A stretch of DNA of 64,000 bases, from assembly GCF_021190955.1 (NCBI RefSeq), contig NZ_JAIOAO010000001.1, forward strand, positions 1,860,001 to 1,924,000, given 5' to 3'. This DNA is from Parachryseolinea silvisoli (GTDB taxonomy: Bacteria; Bacteroidota; Bacteroidia; Cytophagales; Cyclobacteriaceae). The stretch's first letter is position 1, and each line of letters opens with the position of its first letter. Positions 1 through 9,236 of the stretch are shown here, piece by piece. A program made the translations under genes and the position numbers. The notes below the pieces were generated by a model. It saw only the letters and a program-made list of their open reading frames with translations, was not told the origin of the DNA and made no database searches.

Positions 1-1489
1 GGGCGCCTTCTCGTATTGGTTCGGCGGGTGGGCGGCCACGGCGGCACTGGCCATTTTTCTGGTGGTGAACCACCTGGTGGGCGAAGACTATTTCAGCAAA
101 CGCTACGAGGCCTTTGGCATCGAGTATAACCGGCCGCCGGTTCCCTATACCGTGGCTGCGCTGCGCGCCCTGAACGACTCCACCCACATCGAGCGCGACC
201 GCCGCGCCACCTATAGCATGCTCGAAAACTGGCGGCACAAATTTCCCGAAGGGCACAAACCCAAAATGATATTCCTCTGCGCCAGTGGTGGTGGCAAGCG
301 TGCCGCGTTGTGGACGCTGACGGCGCTGCAGGCGGCCGACAGTATTACACAGGGGCGCGTGATGGACCACGCCATGCTGATCACGGGCGCCTCGGGCGGT
401 CTCATTGGCGCCAGCTACTACCGCGAGCTGAAGCTGCGCAGTAAACTGGGCGAGAACATCAACCCCAACGCTGCCAGCCATCGTCAGAAGATTTCTACGG
501 ACAACCTCAACCCACTCATCTTTAGCCTGCTGGCCAACGACCTGTTTGTGGGCTTTACCAAGTTTGAATACAACGGCAACCTCTACTACCGCGACCGCGG
601 CTATACCTTTGAAGAGCAGCTGAACCAAATCACCGAAGGGCTGATGAACAAACCCATCAGCGCCTACGACAGTGTGGAGCAGCAGGCGCTCATCCCGATG
701 ATGATCCTGACGCCGACGATCGTCAACGATGGCCGCAAACTATACATTGCGTCGCGTCCCGTATCGTTTATGAACAGCGACATCGCCAACTTCCCCGCCT
801 ATACGTCGTCGAAGATCAGTGGCGTCGATTTCCAGACACTTTTTGAAGCACACGGCGGCTCGCACCTGCGGTTCCTCTCGGCGTTGCGCATGAGCGCGAC
901 CTTTCCGTATATCACCCCCAATACCACGCTGCCGACCGAGCCGTCCATCAAGATCATGGATGCGGGCATCTCCGATAACTTTGGCGTGTCGGACGCGGTG
1001 CGGTTTGTCTTTGCCTTTAAAGAATGGATTGCCGAGAATACCTCGGGCATCGTCTTCGTCTCCATTCGTGACTCTCCTAAAATGGCGACGATCATGCCCA
1101 AGACAGGTCAGACACTGGTGGACGACTTTACGCAGCCCATCAGCTCGGTGTACAACAACTTTGAAAACTTCCAGGACATTACCAGCGACATGCTGATCGG
1201 TCATGCCCGCACGTGGTTCCAGGGGTCGATCGACCGCATTGACATTGAATACCAGTCGGAAAGCTATACACCCATTCTGCAAAAGATGGACAGCATCCGC
1301 CAGAACAACTCGCGGGCATCGCTCAGCTGGCGGTTGACAACGCGCGAGAAATTCGGGATCGAGTATACCATCAACTCGCCGTCCAACCAGGACCAGCTGG
1401 CCAAGCTGGCGGCACTGGTGGGCACCCCCCTGCATGCCATCGCCCGGTCTACGGCGGCACGGCAGGAATCTGTATCTTCGCGCCCATGA
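1..1489 (+). CDS. patatin-like phospholipase family protein, 5' end cut by the window
   Basis: Predicted serine lipase or acyl hydrolase with a patatin fold. The reading frame is open from base 2, so the gene starts before the window. The visible part begins with a hydrophobic membrane segment (about bases 20-70), and the GTG at 62 is probably internal. Counting from that GTG, a Gly-rich oxyanion loop (SGGGKR, about residue 73-78), the nucleophile elbow GASGG (Ser about 111) and the DAG of the Ser-Asp dyad (Asp about 300) are all present, so it should be catalytic. The stop overlaps the next start (ATGA), which suggests translational coupling to the helicase gene. The substrate is unknown. 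The N-terminal membrane segment suggests action at the membrane. Confidence 0.85.
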   Translation, partial: GAFSYWFGGWAATAALAIFLVVNHLVGEDYFSKRYEAFGIEYNRPPVPYTVAALRALNDSTHIERDRRATYSMLENWRHKFPEGHKPKMIFLCASGGGKRAALWTLTALQAADSITQGRVMDHAMLITGASGGLIGASYYRELKLRSKLGENINPNAASHRQKISTDNLNPLIFSLLANDLFVGFTKFEYNGNLYYRDRGYTFEEQLNQITEGLMNKPISAYDSVEQQALIPMMILTPTIVNDGRKLYIASRPVSFMNSDIANFPAYTSSKISGVDFQTLFEAHGGSHLRFLSALRMSATFPYITPNTTLPTEPSIKIMDAGISDNFGVSDAVRFVFAFKEWIAENTSGIVFVSIRDSPKMATIMPKTGQTLVDDFTQPISSVYNNFENFQDITSDMLIGHARTWFQGSIDRIDIEYQSESYTPILQKMDSIRQNNSRASLSWRLTTREKFGIEYTINSPSNQDQLAKLAALVGTPLHAIARSTAARQESVSSRP

Positions 1490-3408
1490 CCGCGAACAGT
1501 CAACTACAACAGACCCTCGAACTCATCCAACTGGAGCGCCAGGCGGACCTGGAATATTACCGGCAGAAGGTATTACTCCGGTCCATCAGCCAGCGCACGA
1601 AAGAGGGCACCACGTGGTACCCCCTCCGCTTTCAACGCCACTACATCGGCACCGGCGAGCGGCTCATTGTAGAAGTAGAGCGCACTAACCACCTCGACCA
1701 GCCCCATGCCTTCCAGAGCGGCAAGTCAGTCAGCGTTTTCTCCAATGTAGGCGGCAAGCCCGAAAAGAATCACGTGAACGGCGTGGTGAACTTTGTGCGC
1801 GACAACCTCATGACGATTACGCTCAACAGTGACGACACACCCGAATGGCTCGAAGACGGGCTGCTGGGCGTCGACGTGATGTTTGACGAAATGAGCTATC
1901 GCGAAATGGAATTCGCCTTGCGGGAAGTGATGAAGGCGGAAGACAATCGCGTGGCCTGGCTGCGCGAAGTCCTGTTGGGAGAAAAGCCTGCGGGCACGCG
2001 TGCGCTGCCGGCGGTTGCCGCGATTGAAGCACCGCTGAACGACAGCCAGCGCGAGGCCCTGCACACGGTACTGGCCTCCACGGATGTAGCCTTTGTGCAC
2101 GGCCCGCCCGGCACGGGTAAAACAACGACCCTGGTACAGGCCATCATCGCCACCATTCAGGAAGAAAAACAAGTACTGGTCTGCGCCCCCAGCAACGCGG
2201 CGGTCGACTTACTGGCCGACAAGCTGGGGCAACAAGGCCTCACCGTCCTGCGCATCGGCCACCCGGCGCGGGTTACCGAGCAGGCGATGAGCAAGACACT
2301 CGATGCGCGCATTGCGGCACACGCCCAGTACAGCGACTTGCGCGACCTGCGCAAGCGTATGGAACAAGTGCGCGGCAAAGCCTTCAAGTTTAAACGCCAC
2401 TTCGGTCACCACGAGCGCGAAGAGCGCCGCATGCTGTTGCAGGAAGCCAAGCTGCTGAAAGCGGATGCCGACCTGTTGGAGTTTTACATCGTCAACGACC
2501 TGTTACAAAACAGCGACGCGATCTGCTGTACACTGGTGGGCTCATCCCATCCCACCCTCCGCGGCAAGAAATTCAAGACGGTCTTTATCGACGAGGCAGG
2601 GCAGTCGCTGGAGCCCGCCTGCTGGATCCCCCTGCTGCGCGCACAGCGCGCCATCTTTGCCGGCGACCATTTGCAACTGCCGCCCACGATCAAGTCGGCC
2701 GACGCCGCGAAACGCGGGCTGGCCAAGACGCTGTTTGAAAAAGGTATTGCCCGTCATCCGAAACAGGTTTCCATGCTGACGGTACAGTACCGCATGCACG
2801 AAGACATCATGCAGTTTTCGTCGCGGTACTTTTATAAGAACGAGCTGATAGCACACGACTCGGTGCGCCATGCGCTGCTGCGCCCCAATCAGGCCCCCAT
2901 ACTTTTCATTGATACAGCAGGCTGCGGCTATACCGAGAAACAAGACCCGGAGACGTTAAGCCGGTCCAACGAAGAAGAAGCACAACTCCTGATCCGTCAG
3001 GTAGAACAGCTGGTGGAAGAAGTCGGGGTTGACGAGTGGCTACAAGAAAACATCACGTTCGGGATCATCACACCTTACCGGGCACAAGTAGATTACCTCG
3101 TAAAACTGGCGGGGGCGTCTGCTATATTAGAGCCATTGTCCGGGCGAATCGCCATCAACACGGTCGACGCGTTTCAGGGGCAGGAACGCGATGTGATCGC
3201 CATCAGCTTTGTGCGGAGCAACGACAAAAGCGAAGTAGGTTTCCTGGGAGACATTCGCCGTACCAACGTGGCCATGACCCGTGCGCGGCGCAAGCTGATC
3301 ATGATCGGCGACTCCGCTACGCTGGGTGCACACCCGTTCTACTCCGAGCTGATCGACTATGTGCAGGGTAAAGAATACTATAAAAGCGCATTTGAAATCC
3401 TGTATTGA
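1486..3408 (+). CDS. superfamily 1 DNA/RNA helicase, IGHMBP2/UPF1-like
   Basis: ATP-dependent nucleic-acid helicase of 640 aa. Walker A GPPGTGKT lies at about residues 206-213, Walker B with DEAG at about 369-372, the QYRMHE motif follows, the VDAFQGQE motif is at about 558-566, and an arginine-finger motif (VAMTRARR) is near the C-terminus. The N-terminal 190 residues resemble the OB/stalk region of IGHMBP2-type enzymes. There is no nuclease domain. It overlaps the lipase gene by 4 nt and its own stop lies 2 nt before the glycosylase start, so the three genes probably share a transcript. With a DNA glycosylase next door a repair role is possible, but the sequence alone does not separate DNA from RNA substrates. 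Confidence 0.9.
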   Translation: MTANSQLQQTLELIQLERQADLEYYRQKVLLRSISQRTKEGTTWYPLRFQRHYIGTGERLIVEVERTNHLDQPHAFQSGKSVSVFSNVGGKPEKNHVNGVVNFVRDNLMTITLNSDDTPEWLEDGLLGVDVMFDEMSYREMEFALREVMKAEDNRVAWLREVLLGEKPAGTRALPAVAAIEAPLNDSQREALHTVLASTDVAFVHGPPGTGKTTTLVQAIIATIQEEKQVLVCAPSNAAVDLLADKLGQQGLTVLRIGHPARVTEQAMSKTLDARIAAHAQYSDLRDLRKRMEQVRGKAFKFKRHFGHHEREERRMLLQEAKLLKADADLLEFYIVNDLLQNSDAICCTLVGSSHPTLRGKKFKTVFIDEAGQSLEPACWIPLLRAQRAIFAGDHLQLPPTIKSADAAKRGLAKTLFEKGIARHPKQVSMLTVQYRMHEDIMQFSSRYFYKNELIAHDSVRHALLRPNQAPILFIDTAGCGYTEKQDPETLSRSNEEEAQLLIRQVEQLVEEVGVDEWLQENITFGIITPYRAQVDYLVKLAGASAILEPLSGRIAINTVDAFQGQERDVIAISFVRSNDKSEVGFLGDIRRTNVAMTRARRKLIMIGDSATLGAHPFYSELIDYVQGKEYYKSAFEILY

Positions 3409-3410
3409 TT

Positions 3411-4073
3411 ATGTCGTTTGCTGATAAGATCCTTACCTTCTATCGTTCCCTGGCATTGCCTACCCTGCCGGCCGGTGTCGAGGCCATGAACCCCTACCAG
3501 GATTCCACCGCCTATGACCTGAGCGAGCAGTTCTATCGTCGGTTCTATAGCGACGATAAACCACGCCGCATCATCATGGGCATCAACCCCGGGCGCTTTG
3601 GCGGCGGGCTGACGGGCGTGCCGTTTACCGATCCCCTTAAACTGGAGCAACGGTTTGGCATCCAGAACGATCTGAAAAAGAAAGTGGAGCTTTCGGCCGA
3701 CTTTATCTATACCATGATCGATGCCTATGGTGGCCCGAAAAAATTCTATAGCCGCTATTACATCAACTCGGTGTGCCCGCTGGGATTTATGCGGGACGGC
3801 AAGAACCTCAACTACTACGATATACGCGAATTACAAGACGCCATCGAGCCCTTTGTTGTCGACAGTATCAAACGCCAACTGGACTTTGGCATCGACCGCA
3901 AGGCGGCCTACTGCCTGGGCGAGGGTAAAAACTTTGCGTACCTCGAAAAGCTCAACGGTCAGCATGGATTTTTTAAAGAAATTGTGCCGCTGTCGCACCC
4001 GCGGTTCATCATGCAATACAAGCGAAAACACATCCCGGCGTACGTGGCCGACTATTTGAAAAAATTGAAATAG
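3411..4073 (+). CDS. SMUG2-like uracil-DNA glycosylase family protein (former DUF4918 type)
   Basis: Predicted 220-aa base-excision DNA glycosylase. The conserved GINPGRFGGG followed by TGVPFTDP (about residues 56-75) is the active-site loop of the SMUG-like branch of the uracil-DNA glycosylase superfamily. A C-terminal SHPR segment (about 195-198) matches the DNA-intercalation loop position. An in-frame TTG at 3405 overlaps the helicase stop, but ATG 3411 is preferred because it gives a normal start just after that stop. It is the last gene of the lipase-helicase-glycosylase run. Substrate range (uracil, hydroxymethyluracil) cannot be read from the sequence. Confidence 0.82.
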   Translation: MSFADKILTFYRSLALPTLPAGVEAMNPYQDSTAYDLSEQFYRRFYSDDKPRRIIMGINPGRFGGGLTGVPFTDPLKLEQRFGIQNDLKKKVELSADFIYTMIDAYGGPKKFYSRYYINSVCPLGFMRDGKNLNYYDIRELQDAIEPFVVDSIKRQLDFGIDRKAAYCLGEGKNFAYLEKLNGQHGFFKEIVPLSHPRFIMQYKRKHIPAYVADYLKKLK

Positions 4074-4094
4074 CCTCCCCCGCTAATGAGTCCG

Positions 4095-4183
4095 ATTTGT
4101 TACGCCCCTTCAGGGCTCCGTCTTCCTTTACACGGTGAACCCAGGGCTTTAGCCTGGGCTATTCTGTCTCGCCCTTTCAGGGT
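4095..4183. repeat. family A palindromic repeat, copy A1 (two-unit)
   Basis: Unit GTTACGCCCCTTCAGGGCT at 4099-4117, then a CCCAGG...CCTGGG hairpin (about 4140-4159), then a second GCCCTTTCAGGG unit. It has the same order as copies A2 and A4, and lies after the glycosylase gene. It looks like a REP/BIME-type element. Confidence 0.75.
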
Positions 4184-4308
4184 TATCTGGTGACCGCTGC
4201 CGGACACCCCCGTTCAGTTTTGACATCGCCGGAGACCCCGATGCTGTAAAAATCACATAAAAAGGCTGCTTTGGGGCGTGGCATTGATCTTGAAATGCAG
4301 ATTCTGTT

Positions 4309-6720
4309 ATGCTGAAGAACTATATCAAAATTGCGATCCGCTCCCTGCTTAAGTTCAAGGGGTATACGGCCATTAACCTGCTGGGCCTGGCGTTGGGGCT
4401 GACGGCGGGTATACTCATTTTGCTCTATGTGCTGGATGAGCTTTCGTTTGACAAGTTTCATGCAAACCTCGACCGCCTCTACCGGGTCGAGACGTTGTTC
4501 GCGACGACCGAAAGCGTCGGCAAAAAATCCTATGATGCCAACGGTTGGCCCATCGGGGCCATCTTGCGCAAAGATTATCCGGAGGTGGAGTCGGTAGTGT
4601 ATGCCAAAGACGCATCGGGCCTGCTGATCGTCCACGACAACCAGCAGATCCAGCAAAAGCTATACTTCGCCTCGCCCGAATTTTTCCACATCTTTTCTTT
4701 TCCCCTGATGAAGGGCGATCCGAAACGGGCCCTGGAAGCGCCCTACTCGATCGTGATCAGCGAGGCGATGGAAAAAAAATACTTTCCGGGCGGCGATGCG
4801 CTCAACAAAACCCTGACACTCGCCGACACCCTGACGTTCGCGGTGACCGGGGTGATGAAAGACATCCCCGGCAATTCACACCTGCAAGCCGACATGGTGC
4901 TGTCGTTCGCGACCTATCCGCTGCTGAACAGCCAGTTTTCCTACGAAGACGGCTGGGGCAACATCAACGTTAAAAATTATCTGTTACTTAAGCCGGGGGT
5001 TGATGCCGAAGCGTTTCAGCGAAAGGCCGCCGGCCTTTATCAGGAACACGCGGGAGAAGAATTTAAAAACTGGGGCATTACGGCCAGCATACTTTTCCAA
5101 CCGCTGCGCACGTTGTACCTCACGTCCCACAGCAATAGCATGGGTCCGCTGGGCAGCCTCGACCGGCTTTACCTTGTATCGGGCATTGCCGCCTTTGTCA
5201 TCCTGCTGGCCTGCATCAACTTCATCAACCTGACCACCGCCCGGTCGGTATACCGCGCCAAAGAAGCGGGGCTGCGCAAAGTTGTCGGTTCCACACGTTC
5301 CAATTTGATCTTTCAATTCTTGAGTGAATCTTTATTGCTTACGTGCTGCGCCTTGCTGATCGCGCTGCTGCTTACCAGCGCGATCCTGCCGGCCTTTAAT
5401 GTATTACTCGACAAACATTATACGCTTGCTGCCCTGGCATCCCCCGCCGTCATCTTCTGCATTATCCTGCTGGTACTGGTGGTCGCGACGCTGTCAGGCT
5501 ATTATCCGGCCCTCGTGCTATCGGGGTTGCGTCCGGCAGACGTATTGAAAGGCAAAATGCAATACTCCGTGCGGGGCGTGCAACTGCGGCGGTCATTGGT
5601 GGTATTCCAATTTGTGATCTCTGTTACGTTGGTCTTGGGCACGCTCATTGTCATGGACCAGCTTCGCTACATGCAGGAACAGTCGCTGGGCTTTACGACC
5701 GAAGAGGTGCTGATCATCGACGCGAGCGTGGTGCGCACGCCGAACCGTGACGTATTCCAAACCTTTGGTGACAAACTTCGCGCGCAGGCGGCGGTGAGCG
5801 AGGTGAGCTTTGCCAACGCCCTGCCCGGACGCCGCGGCTGGGCGGGCCAGGTAGCCTGGGCTGCCGAAGGGCGCAGCGAAGACGCGGTGACCGTCGAGTA
5901 TATCGCCGTGGACGAGCACTATGCCGCGGCGCTGGGACTTCAGGTCATCGCGGGAAATTATTTCGACCTGGCGCGTACCGCCGCCTTGAAAGACGGATTG
6001 ATACTAAATGAACGCGCCGTCGCCCAGTTCGGCTGGGCATCGCCTGCAGACGCTATTGGCAAACGTATTGCTTCCCCCTCGGGCTACCCGGCGGGCGAAG
6101 TAGTGGGTGTGGTGCGTGACTATCACCAGGCCGGGCTTCAACAGGCCATTGGTCCGATCGTCATGGATTACAACCCGCACGCCAGCGACCTATACGCCAT
6201 CCGCTTCCGGTCGGACGACGCGTCACAACTCACAACGACCCTGCGGACGCTCTGGGATGAGCAATTCCCCGGCTATACCTTCCACTACTCCTTCCTGCAC
6301 GAAAGCTTCGAACGCCAATACGAGTCCGAGCAAAAACTGGCGCAGGTGTTTGGATTATTCTCGGGTGTCACGGTCCTGATTGCCGTCAGTGGATTACTCG
6401 GCCTGGTGTCGTTTATGGTCGTCTCGCGCACGAAAGAGATCGGCGTACGCAAGGTGCTGGGGGCCGGTGTCTGGAACATTACGCGCTTGTTGTCGCGCGA
6501 ATTCCTCGCGTTGGTCTTGCTGGCCAACGTCATCGCTATACCGTTGGTGTGGTTCCTCGGACAACGCTGGCTGGAGGGCTTTGCTACGCGCGTGCCGCTG
6601 CATCCGGCAGTCTTCGTGATCACGTTGATCATTGTCGCTGGCATCACCATCGTCACCATCAGCTTTCAAACCCTTCGCGCGGCGCTGTCAAATCCGGTGG
6701 ACGCGCTGCGGCACGAATGA
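4309..6720 (+). CDS. ABC transporter permease, MacB/FtsX-like (copy 1)
   Basis: Membrane protein of 803 aa with the double MacB_PCD-FtsX layout common in Bacteroidota. There is an N-terminal membrane helix (about 18-42), a periplasmic MacB-type core (to about 270), a three-helix FtsX domain beginning near residue 290 with the cytoplasmic ARSVYRAKEAGLRKVVG coupling-helix motif, then a second periplasmic region and a second FtsX domain (about 670-800, REIGVRK-like SRTKEIGVRKVLGAG). No ATPase gene lies nearby, as is usual for these permeases, so the partner must be elsewhere. Probably involved in export or lipoprotein/envelope stress rather than import. The next gene is a paralogue in tandem. 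Confidence 0.88.
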   Translation: MLKNYIKIAIRSLLKFKGYTAINLLGLALGLTAGILILLYVLDELSFDKFHANLDRLYRVETLFATTESVGKKSYDANGWPIGAILRKDYPEVESVVYAKDASGLLIVHDNQQIQQKLYFASPEFFHIFSFPLMKGDPKRALEAPYSIVISEAMEKKYFPGGDALNKTLTLADTLTFAVTGVMKDIPGNSHLQADMVLSFATYPLLNSQFSYEDGWGNINVKNYLLLKPGVDAEAFQRKAAGLYQEHAGEEFKNWGITASILFQPLRTLYLTSHSNSMGPLGSLDRLYLVSGIAAFVILLACINFINLTTARSVYRAKEAGLRKVVGSTRSNLIFQFLSESLLLTCCALLIALLLTSAILPAFNVLLDKHYTLAALASPAVIFCIILLVLVVATLSGYYPALVLSGLRPADVLKGKMQYSVRGVQLRRSLVVFQFVISVTLVLGTLIVMDQLRYMQEQSLGFTTEEVLIIDASVVRTPNRDVFQTFGDKLRAQAAVSEVSFANALPGRRGWAGQVAWAAEGRSEDAVTVEYIAVDEHYAAALGLQVIAGNYFDLARTAALKDGLILNERAVAQFGWASPADAIGKRIASPSGYPAGEVVGVVRDYHQAGLQQAIGPIVMDYNPHASDLYAIRFRSDDASQLTTTLRTLWDEQFPGYTFHYSFLHESFERQYESEQKLAQVFGLFSGVTVLIAVSGLLGLVSFMVVSRTKEIGVRKVLGAGVWNITRLLSREFLALVLLANVIAIPLVWFLGQRWLEGFATRVPLHPAVFVITLIIVAGITIVTISFQTLRAALSNPVDALRHE

Positions 6721-6732
6721 AAGTATATACTT
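6721..6732. other. 12-bp perfect palindrome between the two permease genes
   Basis: AAGTATATACTT sits immediately after the stop of the first permease and 45 nt before the start of the second. It could be an operator or a chance AT-rich palindrome. No regulator is adjacent. Confidence 0.25.
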
Positions 6733-6776
6733 CATACTACAATATACTTAATAATACAACCCTAATCTGTATCGCT

Positions 6777-9137
6777 ATGTTTCTTCACAACTTCCGGCTT
6801 GCCTTCCGGACCCTTTTTCGTGACAGGATATATGCCGGCATCAACGTCGGCGGATTGGCCCTCGGCATTGCGGCATCCGTGCTGATGCTGCTGTGGGTTC
6901 AGGATGAACTGAGCTTCGATAATTTTCACAAAAACGGTCCCCACATTTACCACGTCAACGCCAACTTTGTCAACAGTGGTAACAAGATGACGTGGGAAAC
7001 AACACCCGGTCCGATTGGTACGCGTGGCAAACAAGAAATTCCCGCCATCTACGAAACGGTGCGCCTGAACCGGGATTGGAACACCACCCTGTTTACCTGC
7101 GCGGGTCGTGAATTTACCGACGAGCGCGGCACGTATGTGGACGAGCTTTTTTTCGACATGTTCGACTTCCCGCTGATCAAAGGCAATCCGCAGAAACCCT
7201 TCCCCACCACCCAGTCCATGGTCCTGACGGAATCCATGGCGAAGAAACTATTTGGCGCCGAAGATCCGCTCGGCAAAACGGTACGCCTGGATGACAAAGA
7301 TGAATTTACGGTGAGTGGTATTGTAGCCGACTTCCCGGCCAACTCCACCATTCAAGCGTCGGTGCTCTACCCGTTCGCACGGCTGGTGGAACGCTACGAG
7401 GCCAATGACTACTGGAAGTCATTAGAGACCGACTGGGGTAACTATAGCTACCATACCTACCTGCTTCTGAACCCGGCTGCCGCGCCGGAAAAGGTGGGCG
7501 AGCAACTCACCGCCATTCACGCCAAGGCACAAGACGGCGCCAACGTGCACTATACGCTGCAGCCGCTGACACAACTGCACCTCTACACCCGCGACGGCCA
7601 GGAGGCCGGCATGCAGACGGTCAAGATCTTTTCGCTGACGGCCATCGCCATCCTGCTGATCGCGTGTATCAATTATGTAAACCTGGCCACGGCCCGGTCT
7701 ACGAAACGGGCGAAGGAAGTAGGTGTACGCAAGACGACCGGTGCAGACCGCGGCCGCCTGGTGCGCCAGTTCCTGACGGAATCCGCCGTATTGTCGATGC
7801 TGGCCGTAGCCCTGGCATTCTTTATCATGCAGCTTACCATTCCGTTTTACAATATGCTTTCGGGCAAAGAGCTTTCCGTACGCTTGGACAACCCGCAGGT
7901 GATGATGCTCACGGGGAGTGTACTGGTCATCACCTGGCTGTTATCGGGGTTTTATCCCGCCTGGGTATTGTCGGCGTTTAAGCCGATCGATGTGATCCGT
8001 GGTAAACTTGCTATCAGCGGTGGCAACTCCACTTTCCGCAAAGTACTGGTGGTAACGCAATTCGCCCTGTCGGCGATCATCATTACCGGCACGCTGGTCG
8101 TCGGCAACCAGCTGCACTATATCCGTACAAAATCGCTCGGCTTCAACAAAGAGAATGTACTGACGTTTGCCCTGGGCGGCGACATGTTCAACAACAAAGA
8201 GGGCGTGCGCAACGAACTGAAAGAAGACCCCGCCATCACCGCCGTCACCTTCTCGAACCAGAACATCATGTCGATCGGCGCGTCCACAGGCGACACCGAC
8301 TGGGAAGGGAAAGATCCTAAAGAAGGATTTATAGTACACCCCGTGGGCGTGGACGAAAACTTCTTTGGCACACTCAACCTCGAGCTTGTACAAGGCCGCG
8401 GCTTCACCGGCGCACCGGCAGACTCCGCGCACATCATCCTCAATGAGACAACGGTAAAGAATGCCGGCATCACCGATCCGATCGGCAAGACCTTTACCTT
8501 GTGGGAGAAGAAGGCCACCATCATTGGCGTGGTCAAAGACTTTCACCACACCTCCATCCGCAAAAAGATCGAACCCACGGTATTCTTTCACACCAAAAGC
8601 TGGGTGTGGCTCGTCTATGTCAAAACCACCGACCCCGCACGCGCGGTGGCCAGCGCCTCAACGGTTTGGAAGAAATACAATTCCAAGTATCCTTTTAACT
8701 ACGAGTTTATGGATGCGGAGTTTGACAACATGTACCGCAGCGAAGCCCGCATGGAGAAATTATTCTATGCGTTTTCGATCATCGCGATCTGCATTTCGTG
8801 TCTCGGGTTGTTTGGCCTGGTAACCTTCACGGCGTCGCAGCGCATCAAAGAGATCAGCATCCGCAAGGTATTGGGCGCGTCCGTACAGCAGATCGTGACA
8901 TTGCTTTCGCGCGACTTCATCCGCCTGATCGTCATTGCCTTTGTGCTGGCCGCGCCGATATCGTGGTATGCCATGGACCGCTGGCTGTCCAACTTTGCCT
9001 ATCACACCGACTTGCCGTGGCAAGCCTTTGCTGTGACGGGCGTGGCCGTGCTGGCGTTGGCGTTCCTGACGACGAGCGTTCAGGTACTCCGCGCGGCGTT
9101 GAGCAATCCTGCCAACTCGTTGCGTAACAACGAATAG
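6777..9137 (+). CDS. ABC transporter permease, MacB/FtsX-like (copy 2)
   Basis: Second FtsX-type permease of 786 aa. ATG 6777 is chosen because the protein then begins MFLHNFRLAFRTL, matching the N-terminus of copy 1. An earlier ATG at 6717 that overlaps the previous stop would add 20 residues, and the longest open frame reaches back to 6549. It has the same layout as copy 1: first helix about 22-44, MacB core, FtsX domain with the STKRAKEVGVRK coupling motif, and a second FtsX domain with SQRIKEISIRKVLGAS near residue 700. The two copies differ widely in sequence, so this is an old duplication. A strong hairpin (family C repeat) follows the stop and may end the transcript. Confidence 0.87.
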   Translation: MFLHNFRLAFRTLFRDRIYAGINVGGLALGIAASVLMLLWVQDELSFDNFHKNGPHIYHVNANFVNSGNKMTWETTPGPIGTRGKQEIPAIYETVRLNRDWNTTLFTCAGREFTDERGTYVDELFFDMFDFPLIKGNPQKPFPTTQSMVLTESMAKKLFGAEDPLGKTVRLDDKDEFTVSGIVADFPANSTIQASVLYPFARLVERYEANDYWKSLETDWGNYSYHTYLLLNPAAAPEKVGEQLTAIHAKAQDGANVHYTLQPLTQLHLYTRDGQEAGMQTVKIFSLTAIAILLIACINYVNLATARSTKRAKEVGVRKTTGADRGRLVRQFLTESAVLSMLAVALAFFIMQLTIPFYNMLSGKELSVRLDNPQVMMLTGSVLVITWLLSGFYPAWVLSAFKPIDVIRGKLAISGGNSTFRKVLVVTQFALSAIIITGTLVVGNQLHYIRTKSLGFNKENVLTFALGGDMFNNKEGVRNELKEDPAITAVTFSNQNIMSIGASTGDTDWEGKDPKEGFIVHPVGVDENFFGTLNLELVQGRGFTGAPADSAHIILNETTVKNAGITDPIGKTFTLWEKKATIIGVVKDFHHTSIRKKIEPTVFFHTKSWVWLVYVKTTDPARAVASASTVWKKYNSKYPFNYEFMDAEFDNMYRSEARMEKLFYAFSIIAICISCLGLFGLVTFTASQRIKEISIRKVLGASVQQIVTLLSRDFIRLIVIAFVLAAPISWYAMDRWLSNFAYHTDLPWQAFAVTGVAVLALAFLTTSVQVLRAALSNPANSLRNNE

Positions 9138-9141
9138 CATT

Positions 9142-9187
9142 AATCCGTGTGAGTGTGTTCGCTCTCGCGCTCACACTCACACGGATT
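9142..9187. repeat. family C hairpin repeat, copy C1 (perfect 16-bp stem)
   Basis: AATCCGTGTGAGTGTG (9142-9157) pairs perfectly with CACACTCACACGGATT (9172-9187) around a 14-nt loop. It lies just after the permease stop. Read on the minus strand it aligns with the hairpins at 11818 and 24417. There is no clear T-run, so it is a repeat or bidirectional hairpin rather than a classic terminator. Confidence 0.75.
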
Positions 9188-9236
9188 TGTGGTCATCCGG
9201 CGAATGTCGTTACTTCGGGCTTTCATTTTTGTCACC

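Noticed and set aside
740-1435. 231-aa minus-strand ORF across the lipase gene
   Set aside because: It lies wholly inside the patatin-like gene in the opposite strand, has an Arg/His/Gly-rich low-complexity translation and no motif. It is a GC-rich shadow.
7941-8591. 216-aa minus-strand ORF
   Set aside because: Inside the second permease gene, whose membrane segments and coupling motifs are clear on the plus strand.
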